Source: Maribacter sp. HTCC2170
GTDB taxonomy: Bacteria > Bacteroidota > Bacteroidia > Flavobacteriales > Flavobacteriaceae
Length of the DNA: 64,000 nucleotides
Direction: 5' to 3'
Assembly: GCF_000153165.2 (NCBI RefSeq)
Contig: NC_014472.1
Location: 1,423,501 to 1,487,500, forward strand
The notes under the pieces were generated by a model. That model worked only from the letters and a program-made list of their open reading frames with translations. It had not been told where the DNA came from and did not search any database. A program made the translations under genes and the position numbers. This document shows, piece by piece, positions 18,069 through 27,588 of the stretch (position 1 is its first letter; each line of letters begins with the position of its first letter).

Positions 18069-20701
18069 CCCCAAATAACCGATTTCTTGGTTCTCTTTTC
18101 TTCTGAATTGCCCATGTGGAACATCCGAGCCTTCAGCAGCAACTTTCTGCCTTCTAAATGACGGGTATAAATAATTCGTGCATTGCCAACATTTGTTTTC
18201 CAATGCTTCAAAAAGATTAAGGCATTTTCCTTTTTATCACCAAACAATTCCGGGATAACAAAAAAGCGCTCTACACCTATCAGTTTCCGCATCCATTCTT
18301 TTCTTACTATCAAATACCTGGGATTTTCAATTGGAGCGATAACCTCATCCAACGCGTTTACAAATAAAGTGCTCTCATAAGTGGTCATACCTTTAGGAAC
18401 GCACGAAACGGTACCATTAGGGCCAAGGTCAACTTCAATGTTAATATCGGATATCGTACTTTTTAAATAACCAAGTTCCTTGTGCGTCTTGATTATTGCC
18501 CAACCAATTTTAAAAATGTCTTTATGCAAACGGCCATGAACAATATATAATCTAATTGCCTTATAGGTTTTTGCCCCATAACCTAACACCAATGCTGACA
18601 AGAGAATGTAAACAAATTTTAACCAACCCCCTTGTAGTAATATGTTCAAATTCTTTAAAACAATTTCAGGAATAAAGAAGCTTAAACCTAGAATCAACTC
18701 CATAACAACATTCAAAACAACATCATTATAATAGAGTCTCTTTTGCTTGGAATAGTCTGTATCCCCCGAATAAAAATGTTTTAACTCCTTCACTAAACTA
18801 CGCCCTGTGGTTATCGCTTTTTCCCACTTTTCTCGAATTATTGAACGATTCATGGCAAGAGACGAACTATAATTATTTATTCGTTCAACCTCGGTCTCAG
18901 TTTTTGGCAAACCAAGATTCAGCCTTTCAATGCCATTTTCAATTACCAAAGTTTCGGTATTGGATATTCCCATGAAAGCGGCGAACCTCTTACTAAGAAT
19001 TTCATAATCGCTCCCCCCGTTCTCATCTGAAGGGTCCAAACATGCCAAATGCCAAATTGTCGCCGTTTTATCGGGAACTTGTTCAAAAGTCCTAATAGCT
19101 CTTCCTCGCATTTGATTCGAGGTCACGAAGGAGCCTACAGATGAAGCCAAAATCAATGTATTTATTGCCGGAGCATCCCAACCTTCTCCAAGAAGTGCTT
19201 TTGTGCCAATAAGAATTGTAATCTCCCCTTTTTGAAACCATTCGGTTACCATTTCGACCAGGCTTTTGGCATTACTGTTATTCCCTTTTAGAACTACAAA
19301 GGATGAATCGATTTTTAAAGGTGTGGTACTAAGGTTGTTTTGTCCTGAATTTTTTAAAGCAAAGTCATAGACCTGGGAGCTAACAATCACCACACTTCCT
19401 GTGAGAACGGCAATTTTGGATTTATTGGTCATTGAGGTTCTCAACTTTTGAAAAATGGGAATCACACCTAACTTTTCAATTTCATTGATTCTATCATCAC
19501 CCAATTCTAAATATTCCTTTCGGATATAATCAGACAATACAACCGTCCTTAAATCCGCTCCCAGCTCGTGTTCTGCGGCTTTCGCTATTTCAACAATGCT
19601 TTTAAGTTTACTTGGACTATTGGAGAGTGTCTTATAAAATCGGTCATTACCAATTAAATCGACCCGATGTGTCTTTAGCACCCCTATTTTTTTGAGTTTT
19701 CTTTCGAAGGCAGTAACAATACCTTCTTCCGCCGACAATTGATCCCGGTCAGCGAAGAACATAAAATTGAGCAGCACACTGGCCCAGTCATGGGTAAATG
19801 ATGGGTAAGTAACTTTTTCCTTAGCATTAAAACCCAATATCTTCAGTTTTTCTTTGGGAATTTCAACACCAACGTTGTTTAGAAAAATTAGTTGTGCCGA
19901 AAAAACAGCAGGATACCTGTAGATTTCCTCTAAACTGTTTTCAGTATCCGAATAAAATCTATGATTAATTACAAGATCAATGAACCCTTGGTCAAACTTT
20001 AGCCCTTCAATAAGTCGGGCAACCTTTAACCTGAAATCCACTATATAATCAATGGTCAACTGATCAGGTAATGAGAAATGAACAAAATCCTGATGCGGAC
20101 ATAGGTCACCTTCCTTAATTAAGTTAGGAATCGCAATTTGGTCATCTACCTCGCCACATAAATCAAAATATCGTTTTATCTCGGCTCTACTGCTATCAAA
20201 AGGTGGTGTTGCCGTAAGAGCAACTATAGTAAGGCCTTGATCCTCTTTAAGTGCAAATAAGCACTTCCACCATTCATTCTTTAAATGATGTGCTTCATCT
20301 AAAACAATGGTCTTTATTCCTTTACTTTTAAAATGTTCCAAAAAATCCTGAACATCATTCTGCTTTTTAAAAAAAGCATGTAACCCTTGATAGGTACTAA
20401 AAGTAATATCCCTTGGTTCATTTATATCAAAAGAGGTATTAACAAATGGTCTCCCCGTGGTAAAATATTGCTGTAGTCTGTCTTCCCACTGATTTCTAAT
20501 AGTCAATGTTGGTGATAGAACAAGGGTTTTTTTTCCTATTTGTCTTAATATCTCAATTCCCAAAAGGGTCTTTCCTGAACCCGGTGGTGCGATTACATGA
20601 AGGTGATTGTCAAGAACATGTTCAGCAAAGTGCCGTAAGAACTGTTCTTGATACTTCCGCCAGGGAAACTTGAATTTTAAGGATTTGAAACTCTCTAACA
20701 A
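18065..20701 (-). CDS. SF2 DEAH-box helicase with C-terminal membrane segments
   Basis: An 878-residue protein. Helicase motifs in order: Walker A PPGSGKT (39-45), TLVLSPTLTIRNQW (motif Ia), DEAH (135-138), TATPP (164-168), an insert of ~300 residues, LLGEGWDAPAIN and motif VI NQMRGRAIR (about 529-537). Two hydrophobic stretches follow near 660-682 and 693-712, then a ~165-residue soluble tail. So the ATPase is probably tethered to the membrane. The start is odd: a TGA lies six codons upstream, no ATG precedes Walker A, and TTG at 20701 is the likely initiator. It is related to the ResIII/type III restriction helicase group. It lies inside the heme region, convergent with phzF. The function is unknown. 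Confidence 0.85.
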   Translation of the reverse strand: MLESFKSLKFKFPWRKYQEQFLRHFAEHVLDNHLHVIAPPGSGKTLLGIEILRQIGKKTLVLSPTLTIRNQWEDRLQQYFTTGRPFVNTSFDINEPRDITFSTYQGLHAFFKKQNDVQDFLEHFKSKGIKTIVLDEAHHLKNEWWKCLFALKEDQGLTIVALTATPPFDSSRAEIKRYFDLCGEVDDQIAIPNLIKEGDLCPHQDFVHFSLPDQLTIDYIVDFRLKVARLIEGLKFDQGFIDLVINHRFYSDTENSLEEIYRYPAVFSAQLIFLNNVGVEIPKEKLKILGFNAKEKVTYPSFTHDWASVLLNFMFFADRDQLSAEEGIVTAFERKLKKIGVLKTHRVDLIGNDRFYKTLSNSPSKLKSIVEIAKAAEHELGADLRTVVLSDYIRKEYLELGDDRINEIEKLGVIPIFQKLRTSMTNKSKIAVLTGSVVIVSSQVYDFALKNSGQNNLSTTPLKIDSSFVVLKGNNSNAKSLVEMVTEWFQKGEITILIGTKALLGEGWDAPAINTLILASSVGSFVTSNQMRGRAIRTFEQVPDKTATIWHLACLDPSDENGGSDYEILSKRFAAFMGISNTETLVIENGIERLNLGLPKTETEVERINNYSSSLAMNRSIIREKWEKAITTGRSLVKELKHFYSGDTDYSKQKRLYYNDVVLNVVMELILGLSFFIPEIVLKNLNILLQGGWLKFVYILLSALVLGYGAKTYKAIRLYIVHGRLHKDIFKIGWAIIKTHKELGYLKSTISDINIEVDLGPNGTVSCVPKGMTTYESTLFVNALDEVIAPIENPRYLIVRKEWMRKLIGVERFFVIPELFGDKKENALIFLKHWKTNVGNARIIYTRHLEGRKLLLKARMFHMGNSEEKRTKKSVIWG

Positions 20702-20837
20702 ACCGGGGTTGTTTATTCAGATTAAAAATATGTATAGAACGTTAGAGGAACTAATTATATTGGCGGATAGTACTTTCTAAGCCACATTTTCTTTACTTTG
20801 TAGTGATTAACGCGTCAATATTAAAGACAAACCGGTT

Positions 20838-21827
20838 ATGTATCCAATCATAAGAAATAGAAGGCTTCGCGCCAATGAATCAATACGCAGGTTAGTCCGG
20901 GAAACAACCATTGGCCCTGATGACTTTCTTGTACCTCTTTTTGTGGTTGAAGGAAAAGGAATCAAAGAAGAAATAGCTTCCATGCCCAATTATTATAGGT
21001 TAAGCCTTGATAATCTTGATAAAGAAGTCAAAGAGTTGTGGAAAATGGGACTTTGCTCAGTTTTGCTGTTTGTAAAAGTACCAGACAACCTCAAAGACAA
21101 TAAGGGAACAGAGGCTTTAAATGCCGATGGTCTAATGCAACGTGCAATAAAAACAGTTAAGAATGCCTGCCCAGAAATGTTGGTCATGACTGATGTAGCC
21201 TTAGATCCTTTTTCATCTTACGGACATGACGGAATTGTAGCAGACGGACAAATATTGAACGATGAAACCACTGAGGTCTTGGCAGAAATGAGCGTATCCC
21301 ATGCTGAGGCGGGAGCTGATTTTGTGGCCCCAAGTGATATGATGGATGGAAGGATTCTGACCATAAGAGAGGCTTTGGAAGAAGAAGGTTATATCAATAC
21401 TGGGATTATGAGTTATAGTGCAAAATATGCGAGCTCATTCTATGGGCCTTTTCGTGATGCACTGGATTCGGCACCTGTAGATATTAAAAACGTGCCTAAA
21501 GACAAGAAGACCTATCAAATGGATTTTGCCAACAGATTTGAAGCGATTCGTGAAACCCAAATGGATATTGATGAAGGTGCTGACATTGTCATGGTAAAAC
21601 CGGGAATCGCCTATCTGGATATTATTCGTGAAATAAGAAATGAGGTTGATGTGCCTATTGCAGTATACCAAGTATCTGGTGAATATGCCATGTTAAAAGC
21701 TGCGGCTGAAAAAGGTTGGTTAGATCATGATGCAGTTATGATTGAACAACTCCTGGCAATCAAAAGAGCTGGTGCGAATATCATCGCCAGTTACTTTGCC
21801 AAAGATGTTATTCGTGTTTTGGAGTAA
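20838..21827 (+). CDS. hemB: Delta-aminolevulinic acid dehydratase (porphobilinogen synthase)
   Basis: Condenses two 5-aminolevulinate molecules to porphobilinogen. It has 329 residues. Motifs: RRLRANESIRRLVRET, LVPLFVVEG, MTDVALDPFSSYGHDGIV (the metal-site region, in which the zinc-type Cys are replaced by an Asp/Ser set, indicating the Mg-dependent class), the Schiff-base lysines in MSYSAKYASSFYGPFRDA and DIVMVKPGIAYLD, and VAVYQVSGEYAM. It is divergent from the helicase and 6 bp upstream of a serine-hydrolase gene. It completes the run from ALA to protoporphyrinogen together with the hemA cluster 5-10 kb away. Confidence 0.96.
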   Translation: MYPIIRNRRLRANESIRRLVRETTIGPDDFLVPLFVVEGKGIKEEIASMPNYYRLSLDNLDKEVKELWKMGLCSVLLFVKVPDNLKDNKGTEALNADGLMQRAIKTVKNACPEMLVMTDVALDPFSSYGHDGIVADGQILNDETTEVLAEMSVSHAEAGADFVAPSDMMDGRILTIREALEEEGYINTGIMSYSAKYASSFYGPFRDALDSAPVDIKNVPKDKKTYQMDFANRFEAIRETQMDIDEGADIVMVKPGIAYLDIIREIRNEVDVPIAVYQVSGEYAMLKAAAEKGWLDHDAVMIEQLLAIKRAGANIIASYFAKDVIRVLE

Positions 21828-21833
21828 AATATT

Positions 21834-23162
21834 ATGAGATTCTTACTTATTATACTATTTGGTTTATTCTATTTGAGTGCCTATTCCCAGGAAGATACGG
21901 CAATTCCTCTTAATATTGAAGTTGATGATGGTCTATCATTTTCAACTTTATCTAATATGGGTATGGACTCTACATTTGTTTATAACAAAGTAGATTCAAT
22001 AATAACGAATGGTATAAAAAAGAAAGCATTTCCGGGAGCGCAAATTCTAGTAGCAAAAAACGGTAGTATCGTATTTCATAAAAGTTATGGTCATCATACC
22101 TATGACAGTATTCAATCTGTCTCGAATGATGATATTTACGACTTGGCATCTGTCACAAAAATAAGTGGTCCTTTACCTGCATTGATGAAATTGGTACAAG
22201 AAGGCAAACTTGATTTGGACGAACCTTTTAGTACCTATTGGCATGACTGGAAAAGCAAAAAAGACAAAAAGGATCTTACCCTTAGGGAAATATTGGCCCA
22301 CCAAGCTGGCCTAACTCCATATATTGTATTTCTAAGCAAGACCATTAAGAAAAACGGAAAACTGAAAAGCCGTTTTTTAAGAACTACATCCAATTCAAGG
22401 TTTAATAATCAAGTTTATGACCACTTATATGTGAAGAGCAATTTTAATCGAAAAATGTATCGGATAATAAAGAGGTCAAAAGTCGATGACGAAAAAAAAT
22501 ACAAGTATTCGGGCCTTACGTTTCTTATCTTTCCTGAACTCATTGAGAGATTGACAGGAAAGAGTTATGAGGATTATCTAACAGAGAACTTTTATGAACC
22601 TCTGGGTGCAAATACGCTAGGATTTAACCCAAAAACTAAAAACTTTCCAAACCAAATAGTTCCGACTGAAATAGATACTTTATATAGGCATGATTTGACC
22701 CAAGGCTGGGTACATGACGAAAATGCTTCATTACTGGGCGGTGTTTCCGGTAATGCCGGACTGTTTGGCACTGCTACTGATTTAGCGAAATTGATGCAGA
22801 TGTATCAGAATTATGGTTCATTCAACGGTAAGCAAATCCTAACTGAAGCAACCTTAAAAGAATTTACCAAGGTGCAATATCCAAAGAATAAAAACAGAAG
22901 GGGATTAGGGTTTGATAAACCTATGATTGGAAATGACACATTGGTACTAAAAGAGGCCTACCCTGCGCCTGAGGTTAGTTCTTATAGCTTTGGACATAGC
23001 GGTTTTACAGGTACTTTCGTTTGGGCTGACCCTAAAAACCAATTGGTATATATATTTCTATCTAATCGAGTAAATCCATCAAGAACGCATAGAAATTTAT
23101 ATAATTTAAACATTAGACCTGCAGTTCAACAAGTGTTTTATCAAGCTGTTTTGTCCAATTAA
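21834..23162 (+). CDS. Serine hydrolase, class C beta-lactamase fold
   Basis: A 442-residue exported serine hydrolase of the PF00144 group. The signal peptide is MRFLLIILFGLFYLSAYSQ. The nucleophile motif SxxK is SVTK in LASVTKISGP. The second motif appears as KYSGLTF (YSG in place of YxN). The third is HSGFTGT near the C-terminus. IYDLASVTK and LREILAHQAGL are typical of esterase/peptidase members rather than true beta-lactamases. It follows hemB by 6 bp and is probably co-transcribed, a neighbourhood repeated in Flavobacteriia as far as I recall. The substrate is unknown. Confidence 0.9.
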   Translation: MRFLLIILFGLFYLSAYSQEDTAIPLNIEVDDGLSFSTLSNMGMDSTFVYNKVDSIITNGIKKKAFPGAQILVAKNGSIVFHKSYGHHTYDSIQSVSNDDIYDLASVTKISGPLPALMKLVQEGKLDLDEPFSTYWHDWKSKKDKKDLTLREILAHQAGLTPYIVFLSKTIKKNGKLKSRFLRTTSNSRFNNQVYDHLYVKSNFNRKMYRIIKRSKVDDEKKYKYSGLTFLIFPELIERLTGKSYEDYLTENFYEPLGANTLGFNPKTKNFPNQIVPTEIDTLYRHDLTQGWVHDENASLLGGVSGNAGLFGTATDLAKLMQMYQNYGSFNGKQILTEATLKEFTKVQYPKNKNRRGLGFDKPMIGNDTLVLKEAYPAPEVSSYSFGHSGFTGTFVWADPKNQLVYIFLSNRVNPSRTHRNLYNLNIRPAVQQVFYQAVLSN

Positions 23163-23201
23163 CACTTAATATCATTATTTTAGTCTTTACAAACCGAGTT
23201 C

Positions 23202-24323
23202 ATGGGATTACTTTTATTTTACGCATTTATATCAATTTTTTTCTCTTTTCTATGCTCCATTTTGGAGGCTGTTTTATTGAGCATAAACCCAACGTTTATC
23301 AACTTAAAGTTGAAGGAAGGAAAGCCCTATGCTGAGACCTTGGAGGCTCTAAAAAAAGATGTTGACAAGCCTTTAATCGCCATTCTTACGTTAAATACTA
23401 TAGCACATACCGTCGGAGCCATTTTGGTTGGTGTACAGGCAAAAGCAGCGTATGGCAGTATGTACGGCAGCGCTCAAAGAACCATTCTCGGAATAGAGTT
23501 TACCGAAGATTTAATGGTTGGTGTGGTTTCAACCATTATGACCATTCTCATTTTAGTGGCTTCCGAGATAATTCCCAAGACCATTGGTGCTACCTATTGG
23601 AAGAAGTTGGCAAATTTTACGGCCAAAACATTAAAGGTCATGGTCATGATCTTGAAGTATACAGGATTACTTTGGATATTGCAGTTATTCACCAAGTTGG
23701 TTGGTGGCAAAGGGCATCACGGTAGCGTACTGAGTCGGGAAGATTTTACAGCAATGGCAGATATCGCCCATGAAGAAGGAGTATTTCAAGAATCTGAATC
23801 ACTTATCATAAAAAATCTATTGAAATTCGATGAAATCTTGGCAAAAGATGTGATGACCCCAAGAACGGTAATGAAGATTGCTCCTGAGAGTATGACCATC
23901 AAAGAGTTTTTTGATGATAATCCAAAACTTCGATTTTCTAGAATTCCAATTTATAAGGATAAGATGGATAATATCACTGGTTTTGTCTTAAAAGACACGG
24001 TCATGGAAGAAATGATCTACGAAAATGGTGACAACCCTTTGTCATCTATCAAAAGGGAGGTCTTTGTGGTTGACCGCAACAAACCCATCCCAGATTTGTT
24101 CGAAACATTTATCTCTGAAAGAAAGCACATAGCGCTTGTTGTTGATGAATATGGTTCAGTAAGTGGATTGGTGTCAATGGAAGATGTCATAGAAACACTC
24201 TTGGGCCTCGAAATAGTAGATGAGAGCGACAATGTGGAAGATTTGCAACACCTTGCACGTGAAAATTGGAAAACTCGCGCTAAACGCTTAGGTATTATTG
24301 ATGAAGATGCAACAATAGACTAG
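23202..24323 (+). CDS. CNNM/hemolysin-C-type membrane protein (DUF21 plus CBS pair)
   Basis: 373 residues. Residues ~1-165 form the DUF21 transmembrane domain with three to four helices, starting LLLFYAFISIFFSFLCSILE and containing ASEIIPKTIGATYW. Residues ~210-330 form a CBS pair: KDVMTPRTVMKIAPESMT and the second with LVVDEYGSVSGLVSMEDVIETLLG. The family is linked to Mg2+/Co2+ efflux or ion homeostasis. There is no C-terminal CorC/HlyC transporter-associated domain of full length. The stop overlaps the GTG start of ogt (TAGTG). Confidence 0.93.
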   Translation: MGLLLFYAFISIFFSFLCSILEAVLLSINPTFINLKLKEGKPYAETLEALKKDVDKPLIAILTLNTIAHTVGAILVGVQAKAAYGSMYGSAQRTILGIEFTEDLMVGVVSTIMTILILVASEIIPKTIGATYWKKLANFTAKTLKVMVMILKYTGLLWILQLFTKLVGGKGHHGSVLSREDFTAMADIAHEEGVFQESESLIIKNLLKFDEILAKDVMTPRTVMKIAPESMTIKEFFDDNPKLRFSRIPIYKDKMDNITGFVLKDTVMEEMIYENGDNPLSSIKREVFVVDRNKPIPDLFETFISERKHIALVVDEYGSVSGLVSMEDVIETLLGLEIVDESDNVEDLQHLARENWKTRAKRLGIIDEDATID

Positions 24324-24796
24324 TGGATACTGCATTCATACATACACCACTGGGAATTACCAAAGTAGAAGGTGATGAAAATGGTTTGACTTCCATTACA
24401 GTTCTCAACAGTGAAACACCTATCAGTACCGTAATCCCTGAGTCCCTTGAAGATTCTGTTTATCAACTTCAAGAATATTTTAAAGGAGATAGAGAGGCAT
24501 TCAGTTTAACACTTAATCCCAATGGTACGGAATTCCAAAAAAAGGTTTGGAAAGCACTTGAGCAAATCCCTTTCGGAAAAACGGTTTCTTATCTAGAATT
24601 GTCTAAAACACTGGGTGACGTAAAAGCAATTAGAGCGGTTGCAGCAGCCAATGGTAAAAACCCATTATGGATTGTTGTTCCCTGCCATCGTGTTATTGGT
24701 AGCGACGGTTCTTTAACCGGTTATGCAGGTGGTCTTCATCGTAAAAAATGGTTGTTAGACCATGAGTCACCTGTAAAACAACAATCTCTCTTTTAG
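24323..24796 (+). CDS. ogt: Methylated-DNA-protein-cysteine methyltransferase
   Basis: A suicide DNA-repair protein of 157 residues that transfers alkyl groups from O6-alkylguanine to its own Cys. The active site is VPCHRVIG, followed by GSLTGYAGGLHRKKWLLDHE. The helix-turn-helix region FQKKVWKALEQIPFGKTVSYLEL and AIRAVAAANGKNP are canonical. No ATG suits the conserved N-terminus (DTAFIHTPLGITKVE), so the GTG that overlaps the preceding TAG is chosen as start. This means coupled translation with the CNNM gene. Confidence 0.94.
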   Translation: MDTAFIHTPLGITKVEGDENGLTSITVLNSETPISTVIPESLEDSVYQLQEYFKGDREAFSLTLNPNGTEFQKKVWKALEQIPFGKTVSYLELSKTLGDVKAIRAVAAANGKNPLWIVVPCHRVIGSDGSLTGYAGGLHRKKWLLDHESPVKQQSLF

Positions 24797-24801
24797 AATT
24801 T

Positions 24802-24950
24802 ACCGACCAGCTAGTTTGTTATTCCCTTCTTTTTAGAATAAATATTCACTTTTGTGCATTTCATCGATCTTCTCTGGTCCCAAATTGGGATTTTGGCCGT
24901 TACGAAGGCCTGAAATGATACATTTCACAAACCACTCGGTCGGTTTTACC
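24802..24950. repeat. MITE-like repeat, copy 2 (149 bp)
   Basis: Begins 6 bp after the ogt stop. Terminal inverted repeats: left ACCGACCAGCTAGTTTGT; right, read on the minus strand, ACCGACCGAGTGGTTTGTG. It shares length, ends and a central block (TTTTGTGCATTT ... TCTTCTCTGG) with the element at 9903-10052. It carries a small hairpin, TCCCAA-A-TTGGGA. No ORF. Confidence 0.6.
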
Positions 24951-25058
24951 AGTTTTCGAGAAATCATGAAAATATCCACATTTTTCGACTAAAATTGAAC
25001 CGAAACACCTCAAAAACAAGTTAGAATTTGTTTGTATATTTAAGTGATATTGCTCAAT

Positions 25059-26852
25059 ATGAATCTACCCTCAATCAATGAAATCACCCAAAAGGCACTC
25101 AATGCCTTTAATAGATTTCCTATTACAATTTCTTGGGCAATTGTAGGGAGTCTCATTTGTATTGCCATTGTCAATGTAGATGGAAACCTTTTCTCTGATG
25201 AGTATTCAAGTCTTTTACAAACCTTTGTATTAGGAATAAGTTGGTTTATTGGAGTTCGCTTTTTTATTGAGCAGTCAAAAAATCCAGAGAAATGGGAATG
25301 GCTGAAACTGTTGACACTGATTCTTTTGGTGTTGTTTTATTTGCATTTGCCAGAGTTCAAAACCTACGATATAGACCCAAAATACAATATCCGTTTCTTT
25401 TTGTACTTCCTAGCTGGTCATTTATTCGCCTTCGTGGCTCCGTTTATCCTTAATTGGGACAAAAAAGCATATTGGAATTATCTAAAATCAATGTGCATTG
25501 CTATTGGTCGAAGTGCCTTATTTTCAGGTGTTCTATATTTAGGACTGGTCTTGGCATTGGCGGCAATACAGGCCTTGTTCGATGTAGATATTAAACCAAA
25601 ACGCTACGGGCAGCTATTTATATTTTGCCTGGGCATCGTCAACACCTGGACATACCTTTCTGATTTCCCCAAAAATGTATTGGTACAGACAACTATTAAC
25701 TACAATAAGGCGCTGGAAGTTTTTGTGAAATACATTTTGATACCGCTTGTGATATTATATCTGATAATTCTTTATGCCTACACCATCAAAATAGTATTGG
25801 AATGGAGCTTACCAAAGGGCTGGGTTTCTTATTTGGTTATTGCACTTTCATTATTGGGATTCATCATCCAGGTCATGATCAATCCCATCCAAAAAACAAT
25901 AAAGTCATGGATTATAAATAAGTTTCGTCCTTGGTTCTACATATTATTACTTCCGTTAGTAGTATTGTTATTCGTTGCAATCTTTAGACGTATTGGAGAC
26001 TATGGTATTACTGAAAACAGATACTTTGTACTGCTCATCGCGTTTTGGATTTTAGGAATGGCTCTTTTCTTATTGTTCAGCAAGAGAAAGCAATTAAAAG
26101 TACTGCCCATAGCTCTCTGTGCTATCGCCCTGTTGTCTTCTTTTGGATTCTGGGGAGCCTTTAGTATCTCAAAAAATAGCCAATTAGCACAGTTTCAAAA
26201 TATCTTTCAGGAGGTCAAAACAAATAAGAATATGGCCTCAAATGAACAGTATGAACGCCTAAGGTCTATAATTGACTTTCTAGCAGACCGAAAATCAGTG
26301 CAAATGCTGGATGAAATTGTTGGTTTATCAACCCACGAAATCTGTCGTGATACTAGTGAAAATTCTAGACGAACTTATGATTATGGTGCTGCAAATATGC
26401 TTCTGGATAGTCTCAAGATTGAGGTAGAGCCAGACAGTACTATTAACATCATAAATGGTGAATATTACCATTATTCTTCTTGGAATATTGAAACAAATAC
26501 AGATATATCAGGGTATGACTATTTTACTACACTTTCTTTAAATGACCGCGAGGAATATGAAAAAGAAATCGGCAAATACAAAGTATATTATAGTCAAAAA
26601 AGAAAAACGCTTTCATTTTTTACAATAAGAGACAGCAAATTGATCCTTGACGTGCCCATAAGACCAAAGTTAATGCATTTAACAAAGCACGGTCAAAATC
26701 TCAATGGCGCTCCAAAAAAAGAATTGGAATTAGACACTGGAAATGACAGCATTATGTTTAAGCTTATGTTTTCTGACTTGGATTATTATATAACTAACGA
26801 CACAATAGAGTTGAATCAAGCGAGATCTTTTATATTTCTAAAACATAAGTGA
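25059..26852 (+). CDS. DUF4153-type polytopic membrane protein
   Basis: About 597 residues. The frame is open from a GTG at 25044, but the ATG at 25059 (MNLPSINEITQ) looks like the true start. Residues ~15-370 hold around ten hydrophobic segments, including ISWAIVGSLICIAIVNV and WFYILLLPLVVLLFVAIF. The C-terminal ~220 residues are soluble and charged, containing a region about a YDYGAAN and a YHYSSW segment. This is the layout of DUF4153 proteins, whose function is unknown. It follows the MITE-like element. The next gene (26854) begins 1 bp after its stop. Confidence 0.78.
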   Translation: MNLPSINEITQKALNAFNRFPITISWAIVGSLICIAIVNVDGNLFSDEYSSLLQTFVLGISWFIGVRFFIEQSKNPEKWEWLKLLTLILLVLFYLHLPEFKTYDIDPKYNIRFFLYFLAGHLFAFVAPFILNWDKKAYWNYLKSMCIAIGRSALFSGVLYLGLVLALAAIQALFDVDIKPKRYGQLFIFCLGIVNTWTYLSDFPKNVLVQTTINYNKALEVFVKYILIPLVILYLIILYAYTIKIVLEWSLPKGWVSYLVIALSLLGFIIQVMINPIQKTIKSWIINKFRPWFYILLLPLVVLLFVAIFRRIGDYGITENRYFVLLIAFWILGMALFLLFSKRKQLKVLPIALCAIALLSSFGFWGAFSISKNSQLAQFQNIFQEVKTNKNMASNEQYERLRSIIDFLADRKSVQMLDEIVGLSTHEICRDTSENSRRTYDYGAANMLLDSLKIEVEPDSTINIINGEYYHYSSWNIETNTDISGYDYFTTLSLNDREEYEKEIGKYKVYYSQKRKTLSFFTIRDSKLILDVPIRPKLMHLTKHGQNLNGAPKKELELDTGNDSIMFKLMFSDLDYYITNDTIELNQARSFIFLKHK

Positions 26853-26853
26853 C

Positions 26854-27567
26854 ATGTTGCACAAACTTCATTTAGAGAATATTCTATTCCTGGATATTGA
26901 AACGGTTCCAGAAGTAGAGAATTACGTTGATTTGGATGATTCAAAAAAAGAATTGTGGGACCATAAATCCCAATACCAACGAAAAGACGAATTCACTGCT
27001 GAAGAATTTTATGAAAGGGCAGGTATATGGGCAGAATTCGGAAAGATTATTTGTATTTCTGTTGGGTATTTCAACATGAAAGGTGATATAAGAGAGTTTA
27101 GGGTTACGAGCTTTCACGGGGAGGAATCAAAATTACTCAGAGAATTCAAAACCCTCTTGAACAGTCATTTTAGGTATCCCAAGAATTTGCTTTGTGCACA
27201 TAATGGCAAGGAATTCGATTTTCCATACATAGCAAGACGTATGATCATTCATGGAATTGATTTACCCCATAAATTAGATCTTTTTGGTAAAAAACCTTGG
27301 GAAGTACCGCATTTGGACACCATGGAGCTATGGAAATTCGGAGACTACAAACACTTTACTTCACTAAAATTAATGGCAAATATTTTGGGCATTCCCTCTC
27401 CAAAAGAAGACATAGACGGTAGCATGGTGAGAGATGTATATTATATTGATAAGGACATCGATAGAATAATAAAATATTGTGAACTGGACGTTGTTACGAC
27501 CGCCCAAGTCTTCTTGAGGCTTCGCAATGAGCAACTTCTTGTCGACTCTGAAATCAAGAAAGTTTAA
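26854..27567 (+). CDS. PolB-like 3'-5' exonuclease (DnaQ/RNase H fold)
   Basis: A 237-residue stand-alone exonuclease of the predicted PolB-exonuclease family (PF10108). The DEDD acidic residues are visible: ILFLDIETVPEVEN (ExoI, D and E), LCAHNGKEFDFPYIARRM (ExoII), and KYCELDVVTTAQVFLRL (ExoIII). GEFGKIICISVGYF-type WAEFGKIICISVGYF is also typical. There is no polymerase domain. It may trim DNA or RNA in repair; the substrate is unproven. It is followed 21 bp later by a small hypothetical gene and probably shares a transcript with it. Confidence 0.9.
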   Translation: MLHKLHLENILFLDIETVPEVENYVDLDDSKKELWDHKSQYQRKDEFTAEEFYERAGIWAEFGKIICISVGYFNMKGDIREFRVTSFHGEESKLLREFKTLLNSHFRYPKNLLCAHNGKEFDFPYIARRMIIHGIDLPHKLDLFGKKPWEVPHLDTMELWKFGDYKHFTSLKLMANILGIPSPKEDIDGSMVRDVYYIDKDIDRIIKYCELDVVTTAQVFLRLRNEQLLVDSEIKKV

Positions 27568-27588
27568 AATCGATTTAACCTCTTTATA

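Noticed and set aside
24797-25058. A TetR gene or its remnant, suggested by operator-like palindromes
   Set aside because: No ORF of any useful length here; the palindromes are the ends of the MITE-like repeat.
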